Of a stretch of 64,000 nt of DNA, positions 32,689-44,403 are shown piece by piece. Where the stretch lies: NCBI GenBank assembly GCA_030015575.1, contig CM057346.1, forward strand, positions 562,842,315 to 562,906,314. The letters are read 5' to 3'. The position numbers were made by a program, and so were the translations under genes. The notes below the pieces were generated by a model. The model ran no database searches, was not told the origin of the DNA, and saw only the letters and a program-made list of their open reading frames with translations. Source of the stretch: Agapanthus africanus (lineage: Eukaryota; Streptophyta; Magnoliopsida; Asparagales; Amaryllidaceae). Positions within the stretch are counted from its first letter, which is position 1; each line of letters starts with the position of its first letter.

Positions 32689-32744
32689 GAATTCACATTT
32701 TTTGCATGCGCTCCTCTGTGTCTGATGTCTTAATTTAGCACCTA

Positions 32745-32945
32745 TTAGTTTATTCACTCGTTTCGGAGTTTGTAGTTTATTCACTCGTTTCGGAGTCTCT
32801 AGTTTATTCACTCGTTTTGGAGTTTGTAGTATATTCACTCATTTCGGAGTCTCTAGTTTATGTACTCATTTCGGAATTTGTAGTTTATTCACTCGTTTCG
32901 GAGTCTCTAGTTTATGTACTCATTTCAGAGTGTTTTTAGTTTACC
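32745..32945. repeat. 27-bp tandem repeat of Tat-2 spacer
   Basis: About seven units of AGTTTATTCACTCGTTTCGG plus AGTTTGT or AGTCTCT. It lies where Tat-1 has its 62-bp array, but the sequence is unrelated. Confidence 0.85.
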
Positions 32946-33349
32946 TCTCTTGGGTTTACAGACAAACTTGTCCTAACGTTGTATGTAGATAACCCCTATT
33001 CTTTACGACAAAGGTCCGTTAGGTTTATGGTACTAGGGTTTTAGTCCGTGGTACCGTCGCGTTGGCTGATGTATTCCTTGATATGCAGTCTTTAAGCCGA
33101 TGTTCAAGTAGCCTCATGACGGTCGTGTCTCTGATCCCTTCGGGGGCTGGACAAGACGTCTTCAAGTAATCTCCTTAGGTCATATTACCGTCGGAAGAGC
33201 AAATGTTAGGAATTTGCCAAGACGCTTTTTATTTGAGGTTAGGCTCAATTTGGAGCCCCGATGAGTCAAAACCAATCCTCTCTGGTGTGGGATGATCTCC
33301 GATAGTTTTTTAAGCTTTATATGAGTTGCCTTCAAGACCAGAAGCTGGG
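32946..33349. other. Non-coding spacer of Tat-2
   Basis: No ORF or clear repeat; begins to resemble the next array (GTCGAGAT and CTTCAAG phrases) at its right end. Confidence 0.5.
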
Positions 33350-33800
33350 AATATGTCGTTGCTTCATTTTTTTGTTTTGACGATGTCGCGCCGATTCTTT
33401 GCTGAAGTATGGCAGACTTCTGTAGGACCTCCATGCTGTATGTATCGCAGTTGAAGTCCGGAGCTAAGAATATGCCATTGCTCCATTTTCATTTGATAGC
33501 CGCATTCGCATCCTACTAAAATGAGGGGGAACGTCGGGATGGTCTCTAGGTTGTATATGTACCGTCGAGACTTAGAGTTAGGATTTTGCCGTTACTCCAT
33601 TTTTGTTTCGACCCTTGGGTCTTTTGTTGACGTTGCGTTTGCATCCTGCTGGAATGAGAAGGAACGCCGAGTTGGAGCTAATATTTTGCCATTACTCCAT
33701 TTTGATTTGGTTCCTTGGAGCTTTGTTGACGTCACGTATGCATCCTGTTGGAATGAGAAGAAGGTCGAGCTGATCTCTAGGCTATAGATATTGCCGTCGA
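33350..33800. repeat. Imperfect 100-118-bp repeat of Tat-2 spacer
   Basis: The phrase TTGCCATTACTCCATTTT recurs near 33352 (diverged), 33471, 33587 and 33688, each followed by a GCATCCTGCTGGAATGAGAA-like segment. About four units of varying length. Confidence 0.75.
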
Positions 33801-34144
33801 GATCTGGCTCTCCTTTTGACCGAGCCTGATGGGAAAATATGGTTTCCTTGCTTTCATTTATGCCCATGGATCGTATACAAGAGTTAATATGGATATACTT
33901 GCAGGGAAGATGAAATTTCATTTTATATTATTTTTTTTTCTCCGCGATTCTCTATCTTTTCAGTTTTTCATATCGCGAAAGTCGCGATTGTTCAATCATT
34001 TCGGCTACTTATCGCGGTGCCTAATCATTTCGGCTATTATTATTTATTATTTTTTTATAATTTTACTCGCTGTTTTTTATTGCGGGTTACATACCATTTC
34101 AGCTCCTTTTTTTTGAGTTAGGGATTTGAAATCTGATACCAATC

Positions 34145-34290
34145 TTAGCATCAACATCGCTACCACTGGGATATTACCAGGAGCGAATCATCATTTGCCG
34201 TGAGAGAACTTGAAATTTGATACCTATTTAGGCATCAACATCGCTACAACTGGGATATTGCCAGGAGCGAATCATCATTTGCCTTTGTAG
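34145..34290. repeat. Two direct copies of an about 80-bp segment
   Basis: CATCAACATCGCTACnACTGG with GGATATTnCCAGGAGCGAATCATC occurs at about 34150-34195 and again at 34228-34275. Confidence 0.8.
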
Positions 34291-34349
34291 ATTTGAACAA
34301 AGATGGCTTAGTAAACAGGGTTAAGATCCTATCGGCTAAGGCTTTTGAC

Positions 34350-34520
34350 TTTATGAGCCGTAAGGATCTCATAAAGGTATTTCTCCCTACGATTCGAGAG
34401 GATCTCGTAAGTGTATTTTCTCCTTAGGAATCGTGGGGATTCCTAAGTGATATTTTCTCTTGTAAGTCGTAAGGACCTTCTAAGAGTGTCTTCTCCTTAT
34501 AAGTCGAGAGGACTTACAGG
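34350..34520. repeat. Hairpin array 1 of Tat-2
   Basis: Same unit type as Tat-1 at 1698. Perfect stems TTATGAG/CTCATAA (34351-34373) and CTTAGGAATC/GATTCCTAAG (about 34422-34446), weaker ones TAAGTC/GACTTA near 34500. Loops CCGTAAGGAT and GTGGG-type. Linkers again read TTTCTCC. Confidence 0.75.
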
Positions 34521-34689
34521 TGTTGTTCATCATATGGGGATATTTCTCGCCATTGGTAGAACTTGGTAAGGGAATATTTATTCGTGCCCGTGGATTGTAT
34601 ATAAGGGTCAATATTGGACCGCCTGTAGGGCAACTTGGGGATATGATGGCTTAAGAACAAGTTTGGATCCCTGTAGCTCAAGGCTTTTG

Positions 34690-34765
34690 AATCCTATGAG
34701 CTATGAGGGTCTCATAGGAGGAAATTCTCCTTACAAGTCATGAGGATCTCGCAAGTGTACTTTTC
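34690..34765. repeat. Hairpin array 2 of Tat-2 (short)
   Basis: One perfect stem, CCTATGAG/CTCATAGG, around CTATGAGGGT, and one weak unit (CTTACAAG...CTCGCAAG). It follows the same GATGGCTTAAGAACAAG lead as array 2 of Tat-1. Confidence 0.7.
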
Positions 34766-34889
34766 TTTCTATGAGACTGCGCCCTTCCGGGTTTTCATAA
34801 GCTCGTTGGTAGTCCTGCTGTTTTAATTTACGGCGCCCTTTCGGGTTTTCATCCGTGCCCATTTTGCTTGTGGGCATACCGTTTTTTTT

Positions 34890-35411
34890 ATAATGGCGAA
34901 ACTCTAGAAAGTAGCTTCATCGCAGGTGACCCATCTATTTGCCGGTGGGATTTGGGGGAGGCTTCATCGCTGGAGTAGCTGTGTAGCCAGTGAGAATTGA
35001 GTTGCAACCTTCGTCGTTAGGACTTCGATTGCAATATAGATCTTAAGGGAGCATATCACCCCTCTCTGGGCAACCGATACCCCCTACGAGTGCGGCGAAT
35101 AGCCCACCAATTCTAGAGTAAGGCCGCCCGGTCTCAACGCCATGTGATGCGGGCTCGTTGCCCTCTAGAACCCGGCTATTCGATCACTCCTCCGCGGGGT
35201 AATCCTAGTACAGAAAAGAAAATATATATACAATGGCGACATCGACCTCAACCCAGTCGTGCCCCCAATAAAAGAATATACATAACAGGCAGTGACGGCA
35301 GTCCACATATCGGACGCTCGCCCCTCAATAATGAATATACAAATGAATCTGAACTGTACATCTAACATTGCACACAATGGTATCCATCATGACAATCCGC
35401 ACAAACCATAA

Positions 35412-35459
<48 letters not shown>

Positions 35460-35560
35460 CCGCAGAAGCAAGCAACACCAGAATGTGTGCAACCTCATCT
35501 AAATGAACATATAGCAATTAGACGATGTTCAGCAACACATATATAACATCACAGATACCG
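34890..35560. other. Unassigned mosaic segment in Tat-2
   Basis: Up to about 34890 this matches Tat-1 near 3258. Beyond that it does not. From about 35060 there are phrases such as GGGCAACCGATACCCCCTAC and CCTCCGCGGGGTAATCC that look like an LTR fragment of another family, followed by a dinucleotide run. No gene seen. The left part of Tat-2's spacer and the last part of its integrase are missing here. Confidence 0.45.
35414..35458. repeat. (AT)n microsatellite, about 22 units
   Basis: Uninterrupted alternating AT run. Confidence 0.97.
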
Positions 35561-37906
35561 ATGATGCAAAAGTTTCGAGTTTTTAAAACTGCCGAGTTGT
35601 CTTAAAAGTAAGATGACACAAAGTGAAATTTGGGACAAATCAAACAACACCAAAAATACCAATTTACAAAACCCAAGACACTGCATGAAAATGTGCTCCA
35701 GATGTGAATAGTGAAAAGGTGAGGCCGGCCAAAACAAGATTCTCGCCGGCCCAATCATGATGAAATCCATTCGTTTTCATTGTGTGTCACTATCTTGTCT
35801 GCAGTAAGCTTCCACACTTGTTCAAAAAAAAATTTAGAGACCAAAAATATTTCGAACAGAAACTGGGTTTCTAAAATGGAGTTTTCAGTTTTGAAACTTG
35901 AAGTATCTTCAAACACTAGTTTTTGGTGTTTGGGTGGCTCAGATACCATGTTGGGATCCGGCGCCGGACGCGAAAACAAAAACTTTTTGCGGGCACCGGA
36001 CGCGCTCACCCGAGGATTCAATCCAAACACCCTAAACTAGAAATCTAAAACATGCAGGCTTTGAGAAATACAACCTTTGTCGCGTGTCCACCAAATTTTG
36101 GAAGATCCCTCCATGGTCGTAGACACCGGGATCGCGCTTGAGAATTGAACACCCTTGCCGAAGACGATCCACCCGAGGAAAGACGGAGGAGGCTCAAACC
36201 GACAACTCAAAGTTGCTAGGTTTGAATGGTCGATGATGTAGGAATACTCCACTAAATTTTTCTCTCTAGAATCTTCTCAAATATGGGAGCAAGAAGAAGA
36301 AGGAGAAGGAGAAGATGAAGCATCAACCATGGAACTCAAGTGAGGAAGTCAAGAAAAAAACATCAAGTGTTGAAGTGAGGATGGCTTGTACTTTTTCAAC
36401 CATGCATGAATAGTGCACCCAAATGATTTAATCATTTGTAAAAGAAAACCATGCCTCTCTACAATGTTGTAGCCATGCTTCATTGTCTCTAACTTTACAC
36501 CTCATTTCCCATTAAATTTTCTAAATAGAAAATTAAATATGAGGTGTCCTTCTTCTAGAAGCATTCCCGTACAAATACGGAATACTTCACCTGGTATATG
36601 TATCGCTACATATACGCGTATCCGTATAAAAATATGAATAGCGCCAAAAAGAGATAATAAATAGTGAACAATAATACTAAAATACATGTATCGTATATAA
36701 ATTATTAAATCAAAAACTGATTTAATAATCCGGCTTAATCCTAAGCCGGCTAGTATTATCAATCGTCCGATTAAAGTCCGTATATCGCGCACATGTATTT
36801 AATCGGACCCCCTGCACATACCAGGTTATGGCTCCTACATCTGTCACCTGAACCGGGAAAAACTCTCTATGTGGGACTATAAAGACTCGGCAATACGCTG
36901 GTAGTGGGTTTAACCACAAGCACGTCAGCGGCACTAGCTGTACGTAACGGCTACCCAGGTAGTGGTCGAAAAGGAGGATCGACAATCAAGTGCGTCCTTA
37001 CCCTACTGAGCTTGAATGTGACAATCTCCGTACAGTCCGGTCTCTTCGTCAAAGAGTATCGCATATCGGATCCAGGGGGCGGATAACGTCAGACCCCTGC
37101 TAACCCGATAAGTCATGTCTGAGTCTAGCTCATCACCAAGATACTACTGATCAACTATCGGTAAATCTCGCCTACCGTGGCTACGGATTTCTGGTGATGG
37201 CCAATCGAACACAGCGCGACATCGACTCCTAATATCAGGAGAGACGAATCCCTGACAGTCGACCACTGCCTCCATGTGGCTCGGGACTGTACCCAACTAA
37301 AACCTATTTGCACGACTCCTTTGACCCATGGTAGGGTAGTAATCAAAGTACAGTGGGAACTCATACGAGACAAATGACGACTTCAGGTCAAAGGACTAAC
37401 CTGTACTCATTCTACCTGAGAACTTCCATCTGACGATAGGTATAATACCATCTAGAAGTTCTCGGCGAGTCCGTCCAATGTACTCACCTCCAGTGAGCAC
37501 CTGTATACTATCTTAGGTGACATAACACCAATGGCTTGTGAGACCGGCCACCGCCCCTCGTCGGGGTCTCGAAACGTATACACAAGTCTACTCCGGAATA
37601 TCGATGCCCAGTCTCGATACTCCCACGAATAAGGACATTTAAGGATGTGCTTATAGACCACCCCGCTCTCACGTATATGATCGCCATCATAATGCTGGTA
37701 GTCAAGCAAGAATCCTACGGGATTCATCATTATGTATTAACGACACGTAACAACAAGTAAAATGTGTACACATCAATGATAAAGACAAACCAGATAGTAT
37801 ACTATCATTTCGAGTAAGATTGTTCTACCTGTATAGGTCATCCCTCAATTATCATAATCGCGTGCCTGCAATTACAATAATTGCCTTGAAGGCACTATGT
37901 CCAACA
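35561..37906 (-). mobile_element. Cop-1: partial copia-type element, 5' LTR plus leader
   Basis: A complete LTR (35949-37906, 1958 bp; plus-strand ends TGTTGGGATC and GTCCAACA) with a primer site on its inner side at 35936-35948 (minus strand TGGTATCTGAGCC), then about 390 bp of leader to the left. The other LTR is not found before the mosaic segment. Read on the minus strand the LTR begins TGTTGGACATAGTGCCTTCA, similar in style to Angela/BARE-type copia LTRs. It lies in the Tat-2 integrase after CAGCAAAAT, and its presence with one LTR only points to a later deletion. Confidence 0.75.
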
Positions 37907-38816
37907 ATTTTGCTGTGCTATAAGGCGAGTTTCGTCGAGGGTATCGAGTTCCTCAAGCCGAAGATGAGCATTTTCTTCATCTATCAGCTCGTATCGAACT
38001 GCTACTCGTAAAGAAGGGAAATCTATTTTTAGAGGAAGCACTGCTTCCGTGCCGAATACCATCGCGTATGGTGTTGTATTTGTGACCGTTTTGAACATTG
38101 TTCGGTACGCCCAGAAAGCTTCATGCAGCCTTTCGTGCCAGTCTCTTTTGTTTCTGGACACTGTTTTCTTTATAATCTTTGTCAAGGTCTTGTTGAAATT
38201 TTCAGCTAGACCGTTGGCCCTAGGGTTATAGATTGAAGAGTATCTCCAATCTATTTTATGCTGCTGAGCGAAGCGGCTGATTTTATGATTTCTATAAGCT
38301 GGTCCATTATACGAGATAATTCATCGCGGAGTGCCGATAGATGACATGTGTCCTGAAGAAATGGAGGATATTCTCAATCTTCACCTCTCTTAGTGGTACT
38401 GCTTCTGCCAACTTAGAAAAGCAGTCGGTCGTTGCCAATATAAACCAATGTCCTTTGGACGACGCCGGTTCAATGGGGCCAATTATATCGGTTCCCCACA
38501 TTTCGAACGGCCAGCTAGCCACTGTTGGGTGTAGCAGATTTGAATATTAGTGGATGAAGTCCCCGTATATTTGGCACGAGTGACACTGCTTCGCATATTC
38601 GAGGCAGTCCTGAATCATTGTGGGCCAATAGTAACCCATTTTTTTGATCTTCAGCTTCATTTTTGGCCCAGCTTGGTGAGAACCGCAGAGTCCGTCGTGA
38701 ATTTCTTGAACGACTTTCTTTCCTTCCTCCGGCCCCAGGCATCTTAGCCATAGACAGTCGAACGATCTCTTATATAGAGTATCATTGACGAAGGCGAAAG
38801 ACAAAGCTTGTTTCAT
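37907..38816 (-). pseudogene. Tat-2 integrase region, C-terminus lost
   Basis: Integrase with HHCC (HDGLCGSHQAG, CHSCQIYGD), the first Asp (WGTDIIGPIEPA near 38480), and the Leu-Asp/Glu end region (KTVSRNKRDWHERLHEAFW, 38185 onward). Frameshifts near 38530 and 38330-38300 break it. It stops at DETRLIAQQN, where Cop-1 lies; the GPY-like C-terminus present in Tat-1 is absent from the window side to the left. Confidence 0.85.
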
Positions 38817-38984
38817 AAGCTGATGTCTAAACGACGCATTTTCGGGCGTTCGTCGGGATTTAAAGTAGTCTATGAAGACTTTCCTCCAGTCCTTGACCTT
38901 TTCTTCTTCCTCTATTTGAAGGGCTGCTTGTTCGGTCGTTTCTTTTCTTTCGGATGACTCTATCAGATCTTCCGAAGATATATC

Positions 38985-40150
38985 TGTTGGCGTAAGAACC
39001 CTGCAGCTTTGCACAATGATCTTTATGCCATCGAGGTCGTCGTCAGCCAATTCCTTAGCCAATTTAGCCAACGCATCTTCCTTACTATTTTCTGCACGCG
39101 GTATACTCTCCAGGATGTAGGAAGAAATTTGTGTCAGCAGTTGCTGCACAATTTCTCCATACTTTATCAACTCTGGCTTGTATGTCTGATAGTCGCCATT
39201 TACTTGGCTAACGATCAGCTGGGAGTTTTCATATATGAGGAGGTCTTTAATTCCCATGTCGATAGCGATCTCGAGACCTGCTATCAAAACTTCATATTCA
39301 ACTTCGTTGTTAGTCCTTAGCTCCGTTAAGGAAAGGGAGTAACGCAGTATCCCTCCTTGCAGAGTTACGAAGATAAGGTCCACCCCGGCTTTGATTATGG
39401 GGGCATTTTGCTTTCACCTTTTCACGGAAGATGCTCCATCGAAGTAGAGTTCCCATTGGGAATAATTTTCTTCCTTCTCTTCTTCGATTGTGTCGAACGC
39501 ATGTTCATCCGGCAACTCGCAATTTAAGGGGAGTCGGCTGGTATCAGATGCTTCGCGAGAAAGTCGACAATGTCCTGGCCTTTCACTGCTTTGAGGGGTC
39601 GATATGTTATCGAGAATTCCATCAGGAGGAGGGCCCATTTGGCAAGCCTTCCTGTTAGTATGGCCTTTGACATCAAATATTTAAGAGGATCCACCTTTTA
39701 TATGAGACGGACCTCATGTACCAAGGCGTAATGTATGTGTTTCGTTATAGCGAAGATCAGTGCCAGGTAATGCTTTTCGATGGGGGAGTAGTTGTTTTCT
39801 GCCCCTTGGAGAATTTGACTCAAATAGTACAGAGCTTTCTCCGTTCCCTGATAATTCTCTTGTGCCCATAGCGCGTCTAGAGAACCTTCAATGGCTGTCG
39901 TATATAGGATAAGGGGTTTTCCCTTAACCAGAGCGGTCAATACCGGCGGATTTTGCAGGTATTGCTTGATTTCTTCTAGTGCATTTTGGCACTTTTGATT
40001 CCAAACGAACGAGGTCCCCTTGTTCATCAAATGACTGTAGGGACGGCATTTTCCGGAGAGGTTGGCTATGAACCGCCAGATATATGTGAGCTTTCCTTGA
40101 ATAGATCGTAATTGTTTGAGATTTCTTGGCGTGAGCATTTCCATAATCAC
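38985..40150 (-). pseudogene. Tat-2 dual RNase H region
   Basis: The right part (40150-39698) reads RT thumb and gypsy RNase H (NLKQLRSIQGKLTYIW, ENNYSPIEKHYLALIFAI). The left part (39500-38985) is the archaeal-type domain: ELYFDGASS, NNEVEYEVL, ENSQLIVSQ and ENSKEDALA. The catalytic Asp in the third block (GDSQ in Tat-1) reads Asn here. A frameshift and stops lie between 39700 and 39400. Confidence 0.87.
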
Positions 40151-40159
40151 TTTGATATT

Positions 40160-41148
40160 TTAGGGATCATTTTTGATACCCCGGTGCCGTATGATGAATC
40201 TTAGGAATTTGCCCGAGGAGACTCCAAACGCGCATTTTAGAGGATTCATCTTCATATTATACTTCTTAAGACGTCGGAACACTATTTTTAGATATTCCCA
40301 ATACTTCTCATGAGATCCGCTCTTTACCAAAAGGTCGTAAATGTAGCATTCAATAATCTTATGGATGAGGTCATCGAAGATCTTTGTCATGGCCTTTTGG
40401 TAGGTAGCGCCAGCGTTCTTTAAACCGGAAGGAATCATCTTATAGCAGAATATGCCCAGCATGGTCCGGAATGTAGTATGTTTTTGGTCTTCAGGATGCA
40501 TTTTTATTTGATTATATCCTGAAGATCCATCTATGAAGGAGAAGACCTTATGGGTAGACGTGTTATCGATCATCAACTCGGTAACAGGTATTGGGAAGTC
40601 ATCTTTCGGGCAAGCTTTGTTGAGATCCCTAAAGTCCACGGAGATCCGCACCGTCCCATTCTTCTTTATCACTGGAATGATGTTAGCGATCCAGTCGGGA
40701 TATTAAACTTCTTGGATGAAGCCGGAGTCAATTAGTTTCTTGACTTCAACTTTGATACTTATCTCAAGTTCGAGCCGCATTCATCTTGGCACCTGTTTGA
40801 CTGGCTTTATGTCCGGCGATATGGCCAGTTTGTGTACCGCCACTTTTGGATCTAGACCTGGCATCTCTGATAGTTCTATGTGAAGCAGTCTTTATACTGC
40901 ATGAGTACGTCCTTTAACGTAGCTACCTGTTTTTCAGATAGTAGCTCACCGACGAACTTTGGCCTCGGATCTTTTTCCGTCCCTAAGTCAATTTTCTTCA
41001 GGTTGTCTGTCGTAGTGTGTATCCCATCTTCTAGTTCTTTTGGCGCTGGTGGAAACTCTGAGATCACCTTGTGCATGTCTTCATTTGCGAAGCACATGTG
41101 GAGGTCATCCACAATCTCATGCCCTCCCTCTTTTGAGAGTGTTATCAT
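40160..41148 (-). pseudogene. Tat-2 reverse transcriptase region, catalytic site lost
   Basis: Blocks VDFRDLNKACPKDDFP, FSFIDGSSGYNQI and GLKNAGATYQKAM are clear. The catalytic motif reads YIYD at 40334-40345, so one of the two metal-binding Asp residues is replaced by Tyr. A TAA at 40703-40705 matches the position of the TAG in Tat-1. The upstream linker (41148-40876) is open. Inactive by inspection. Confidence 0.9.
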
Positions 41149-41182
41149 ATGGTAGGTACAAGTCCGCTTTCCTTTTTTATGG

Positions 41183-42419
41183 TTGAGTTGGTCCTATCCT
41201 CATGGTATAGATTCTTTTTGGATCATGCTTTTGCGGCAGGGTTACCCTCTAGCTGTCGAATTAAGCGAACCCGCTTTGCTGATACTGGTCTTCTATCCAG
41301 TCTTTGAAGGTGAAGCAGTTTTCAAGTGGATGACCTATTACTCGGTGATAGAAGCAATAATCCGGATGATGGACCTCATCTATTTATTCGGGATGCCGAG
41401 ACTCCGGGAGCGTCATCATTTGATACTTCATGACAAGGTTGAATATTTTCTTTGTCTTGTCTTCGGGGAAAGAGTATTCCCGACCCATCTTCTTTATAAA
41501 GGACGGGTTCCAATTGACCTTTTCTCGATTGTACGGCCTCTTGGATCCGCTTCATTTTTTTGAACGTTTTTTGCGTTCTTTGCCCTGTTTTTGCCTTTAT
41601 TTCGGGATTTTCCCTTTTCGCGAGGACATACAGCAGGCCAGGAATGAAGAGTTTTATAGTCTCTCTTCTCCGTGGATTGCTGATTGAGGCACTGCATCCT
41701 GGCCTTTTCATAAATGGCCATTTCGTGACCGTGATCGTTTCGGCTCCTTTGACAAGCTTCTTTTATTAGCTTGTCTATTTGTTCTTCGAGCGACGGACTT
41801 AACATTCTTAGAGCGAGCTCACACTCTATTTCAACGTCGCGGCCATTCGGAAGAGCGTTTTCTTCTTCGCGGCAGCTGTTAATGACGCGGTAGCTGTGGA
41901 ACTGCTCCCGTTTCTTGGACCGAACGTATCCGAGCCCTGTTGTCTCCATCTTCCTATTGGGCATCTTTTGCTGAGTCCCGAGAATATCCCAAATCTTTTT
42001 GCAGAATTAGGTTTGTCGAACAGTTTGTTCGAGGGGTACACCTTGGCATCTTAACAGCCTTTTCAATCCCTCCACGTAGTATCTTGGCAGACGGATTGGT
42101 TGAAGCCTGTCGAGTGCAAAATCAGCACCATGCCAGACTTCCTTTTCTACTTTGGTCTCCGTAGATTGGTAGAAGAGAATCGCCTTTTCACCTCTACGCA
42201 TGGGAGGGACGTAGAAAGTCAGTAGTTCTTGTACGCTGTATGTATCGAGCGCATCAAGTTCCTTATAATGCCGAGGCGGAGCCATTGTGATTTGCATACT
42301 CTGATCGGCTCCTACAAGGGTTTGCACTGACGGGCGGATGGAGAACACTGCATTGACCTCGTCCTCAGAATCGCTCCCAAAGAACAGAATAGGGGTAGAT
42401 GGCCAGGCCTACTATTTTC
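41183..42419 (-). pseudogene. Tat-2 linker with third zinc-knuckle module
   Basis: Same arrangement as Tat-1: HYKELDALDTYSVQELLTFY (42270 onward), VWHGADFALDRLQPI, a basic middle, YSFPEDKTKKIFNLV-like segment and a CX2HX4HX4C knuckle (YCFYHRVIGHPLENC, about 41310-41365). Frameshifts separate 42348-42007, 41964-41494 and 41711-41376. It lies between protease and RT. Confidence 0.72.
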
Positions 42420-43230
42420 TTTTTGGGGTTACCTCGAGTAGACTATTTCTTCATCTTCTTCGGAATCTCTCCCAAAGATCGGGATAGTTGCGGTGGACTT
42501 CTGTTTATCATCTGGCTTATGACACCTTTTTGTATCTTCGAAGTCTGGTAGGAAGTACTTTGCGTCTTCATATTTCCGGACCTCGTTTACGGAGAACGGA
42601 TTTAGCTTCCCTATGAAGTGCATTCCAAGCCGTCCTTGAAGTACTTCATACACCGATGTTGTGTAGAAGGGATGACGTTGTACTCATGCAACCAGGCCCT
42701 GCCGAGCAAAGCGTTATAGCAAGTCTTGGCGTCAATGACATGAAATTTGATGTCGGTGATGAGCAACCCGAAGCGTAACGTCGGTATTACGGACCCAAGT
42801 GTCTATGACGACTGTGAGTCGAACCCGGAGATTGTAATTTTATCTCGGGCCAAGTGCTGAACGTTCATGCAAATCTCCTTCAGCATATTCACGTTGAGAA
42901 GGTTGACGGAGGATCCATTGTCGACAAGGATTTTTTCTATTTTGATATCGTGGCAGTACCCGGTGATGTATAACGGACAGTTATGTTCGCACATACCGAG
43001 AAGGAGATCTTCATCTCTGAATGTAATGTCAGCTGTGTGAACCTCTGTCAGCTCGTCCTTCATCTTCTCCTCTGTAAGGAAAGCTTGGAACTGATCGGGA
43101 TCTTGTAATACTTTGATCAGAGACTCCCATGCCTCTTTGGACAAGAGTAAAGTATCCAATATGCTCAACTATGAGGGTATTTTCCTCAGATGTGCTAAGA
43201 CATTATAATCCACCTTATTTTTCCTAGGCG
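42420..43230 (-). pseudogene. Tat-2 aspartic protease region
   Basis: Opens with YNVLAHLRKIPS-like sequence, then DEDLLLGMCEHN and the intact active-site motif ILVDNGSSVNLLN (about 42900-42950). After it come ITISGFDSQSS, a stop or shift near 42800, then LLGRAWLHEYN-like and VNEVRKYEDAKYFLPDFED. The active-site triplet is better kept than in Tat-1. Confidence 0.85.
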
Positions 43231-44403
43231 GGTCCCTTGCAACGAGCTCTTTGACAACTCCATTGTCGAGGGCAATTTCTTCAGAAATTTTCTTTTTCCC
43301 TTCATTTTTTTTGCTCAAACTTTTGTTTGTAGGTCTGAGGTTCTTTTTAGGTAGCGTGCGGTTACGCGGCTAAATATTCTCCCAGTTCTTCTCCTCCTCT
43401 TCTTTTTCGGAGGTGGAGTCTTTGAAGAGAGGGCTGGGGGTATTTCGTCCTCAGAATCGCTGCCGAAAGTAAGAACTTGGGGTTTTCCCCCTTCTGAACT
43501 TGTACCGACCATATGACAGTTGCCAGTCATTTTTTCAAGAGCATCTGTTGCACTCTTTTGTCGTCGATGAGCTTAGCGCTTCATCCTCTTGAAGTGTTTT
43601 TGATGAGAAACATATCCTTGCCACTACTTCTTGAAAGTACTGCATTCTTCGGTAGGGTGGGTAACCCTTCGATGATATAGGCAGTAGTTTGGATGTGAAT
43701 CCTCTCCATCGAGGCATATGACCCCGGGAGTGTTTCTTACGAGAGGTGGTAGCTTTATCCCCATTGATAGAGCTTTGGCGAACCGCTTCTCTACCTTGAT
43801 CCTGCTCTTATTTGTAGCAGGTGTGCTTTGTTTGGTTGGAGTACTTTACGACTCGTCCTTGCCGCAGCTTCTTCATCCTGACGCTGACGCTTAGCCTTTT
43901 CGTATATGGTTGTTTCGCGCTCTCGGTCAGCTTTGCTTTTTTGAAAGGCTTCATTTAACAGCCTATCGATCGGGTCTTCTGGCAGGTCCAGGGATTTTAG
44001 CGTCGATCCTGCCCCCAGTTCCTCTACGTTGTTTTCTGATGCTGGGGGAGTTTCTTCGTCATTTAACGACGAATGGGAGACTTTATGGCAGCTTGCTATA
44101 CGGTCCCCGGTATCTCCTGATGAGTCATTTTCCTCATCATTGTCACTATCTTCGTTCTCAAGAATATACTTGAGAAACTCTTCGAGCGTGACCGGTTTCC
44201 GTACCTTCTGGTTGTATTCTTCCAGCGCGTCAATGTACTTTTATAGGTCTATGCGCTTGTCGTCATACTCGGCAGGCTGTACAGACTTCTTGGTCTTCTT
44301 CTTTTTCTTCGAAGACTTTGAAGGCTTGGCTTGGGGATTTTGCCCTTTGTCAACAATCTTCGGTACGGGACACGGTTTCAGCATCCCTTCGATGATTTCA
44401 GGT
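43231..44403 (-). pseudogene. Tat-2 gag-to-protease linker with second zinc knuckle
   Basis: Contains KKKKKTKKSVQPAEYDDKR (44310 onward), an acidic patch, the ETTIYEKAKRQRQ-like helix (43930-43870), the RFAKALSMGIKLPP segment and a complete CX2HX4HX4C knuckle (YCLYHRRVTHPTEEC, about 43640-43690). Then VLTFGSDSEDEIPP and a Lys-rich stretch lead to the protease. Frameshifts near 43530 and 43860. Confidence 0.7.

Noticed and set aside
35755..36030. Minus-strand ORF of 91 residues across the Cop-1 LTR and leader
   Set aside because: It crosses the LTR end and primer site, so it cannot be one protein; no gag motif recognised.
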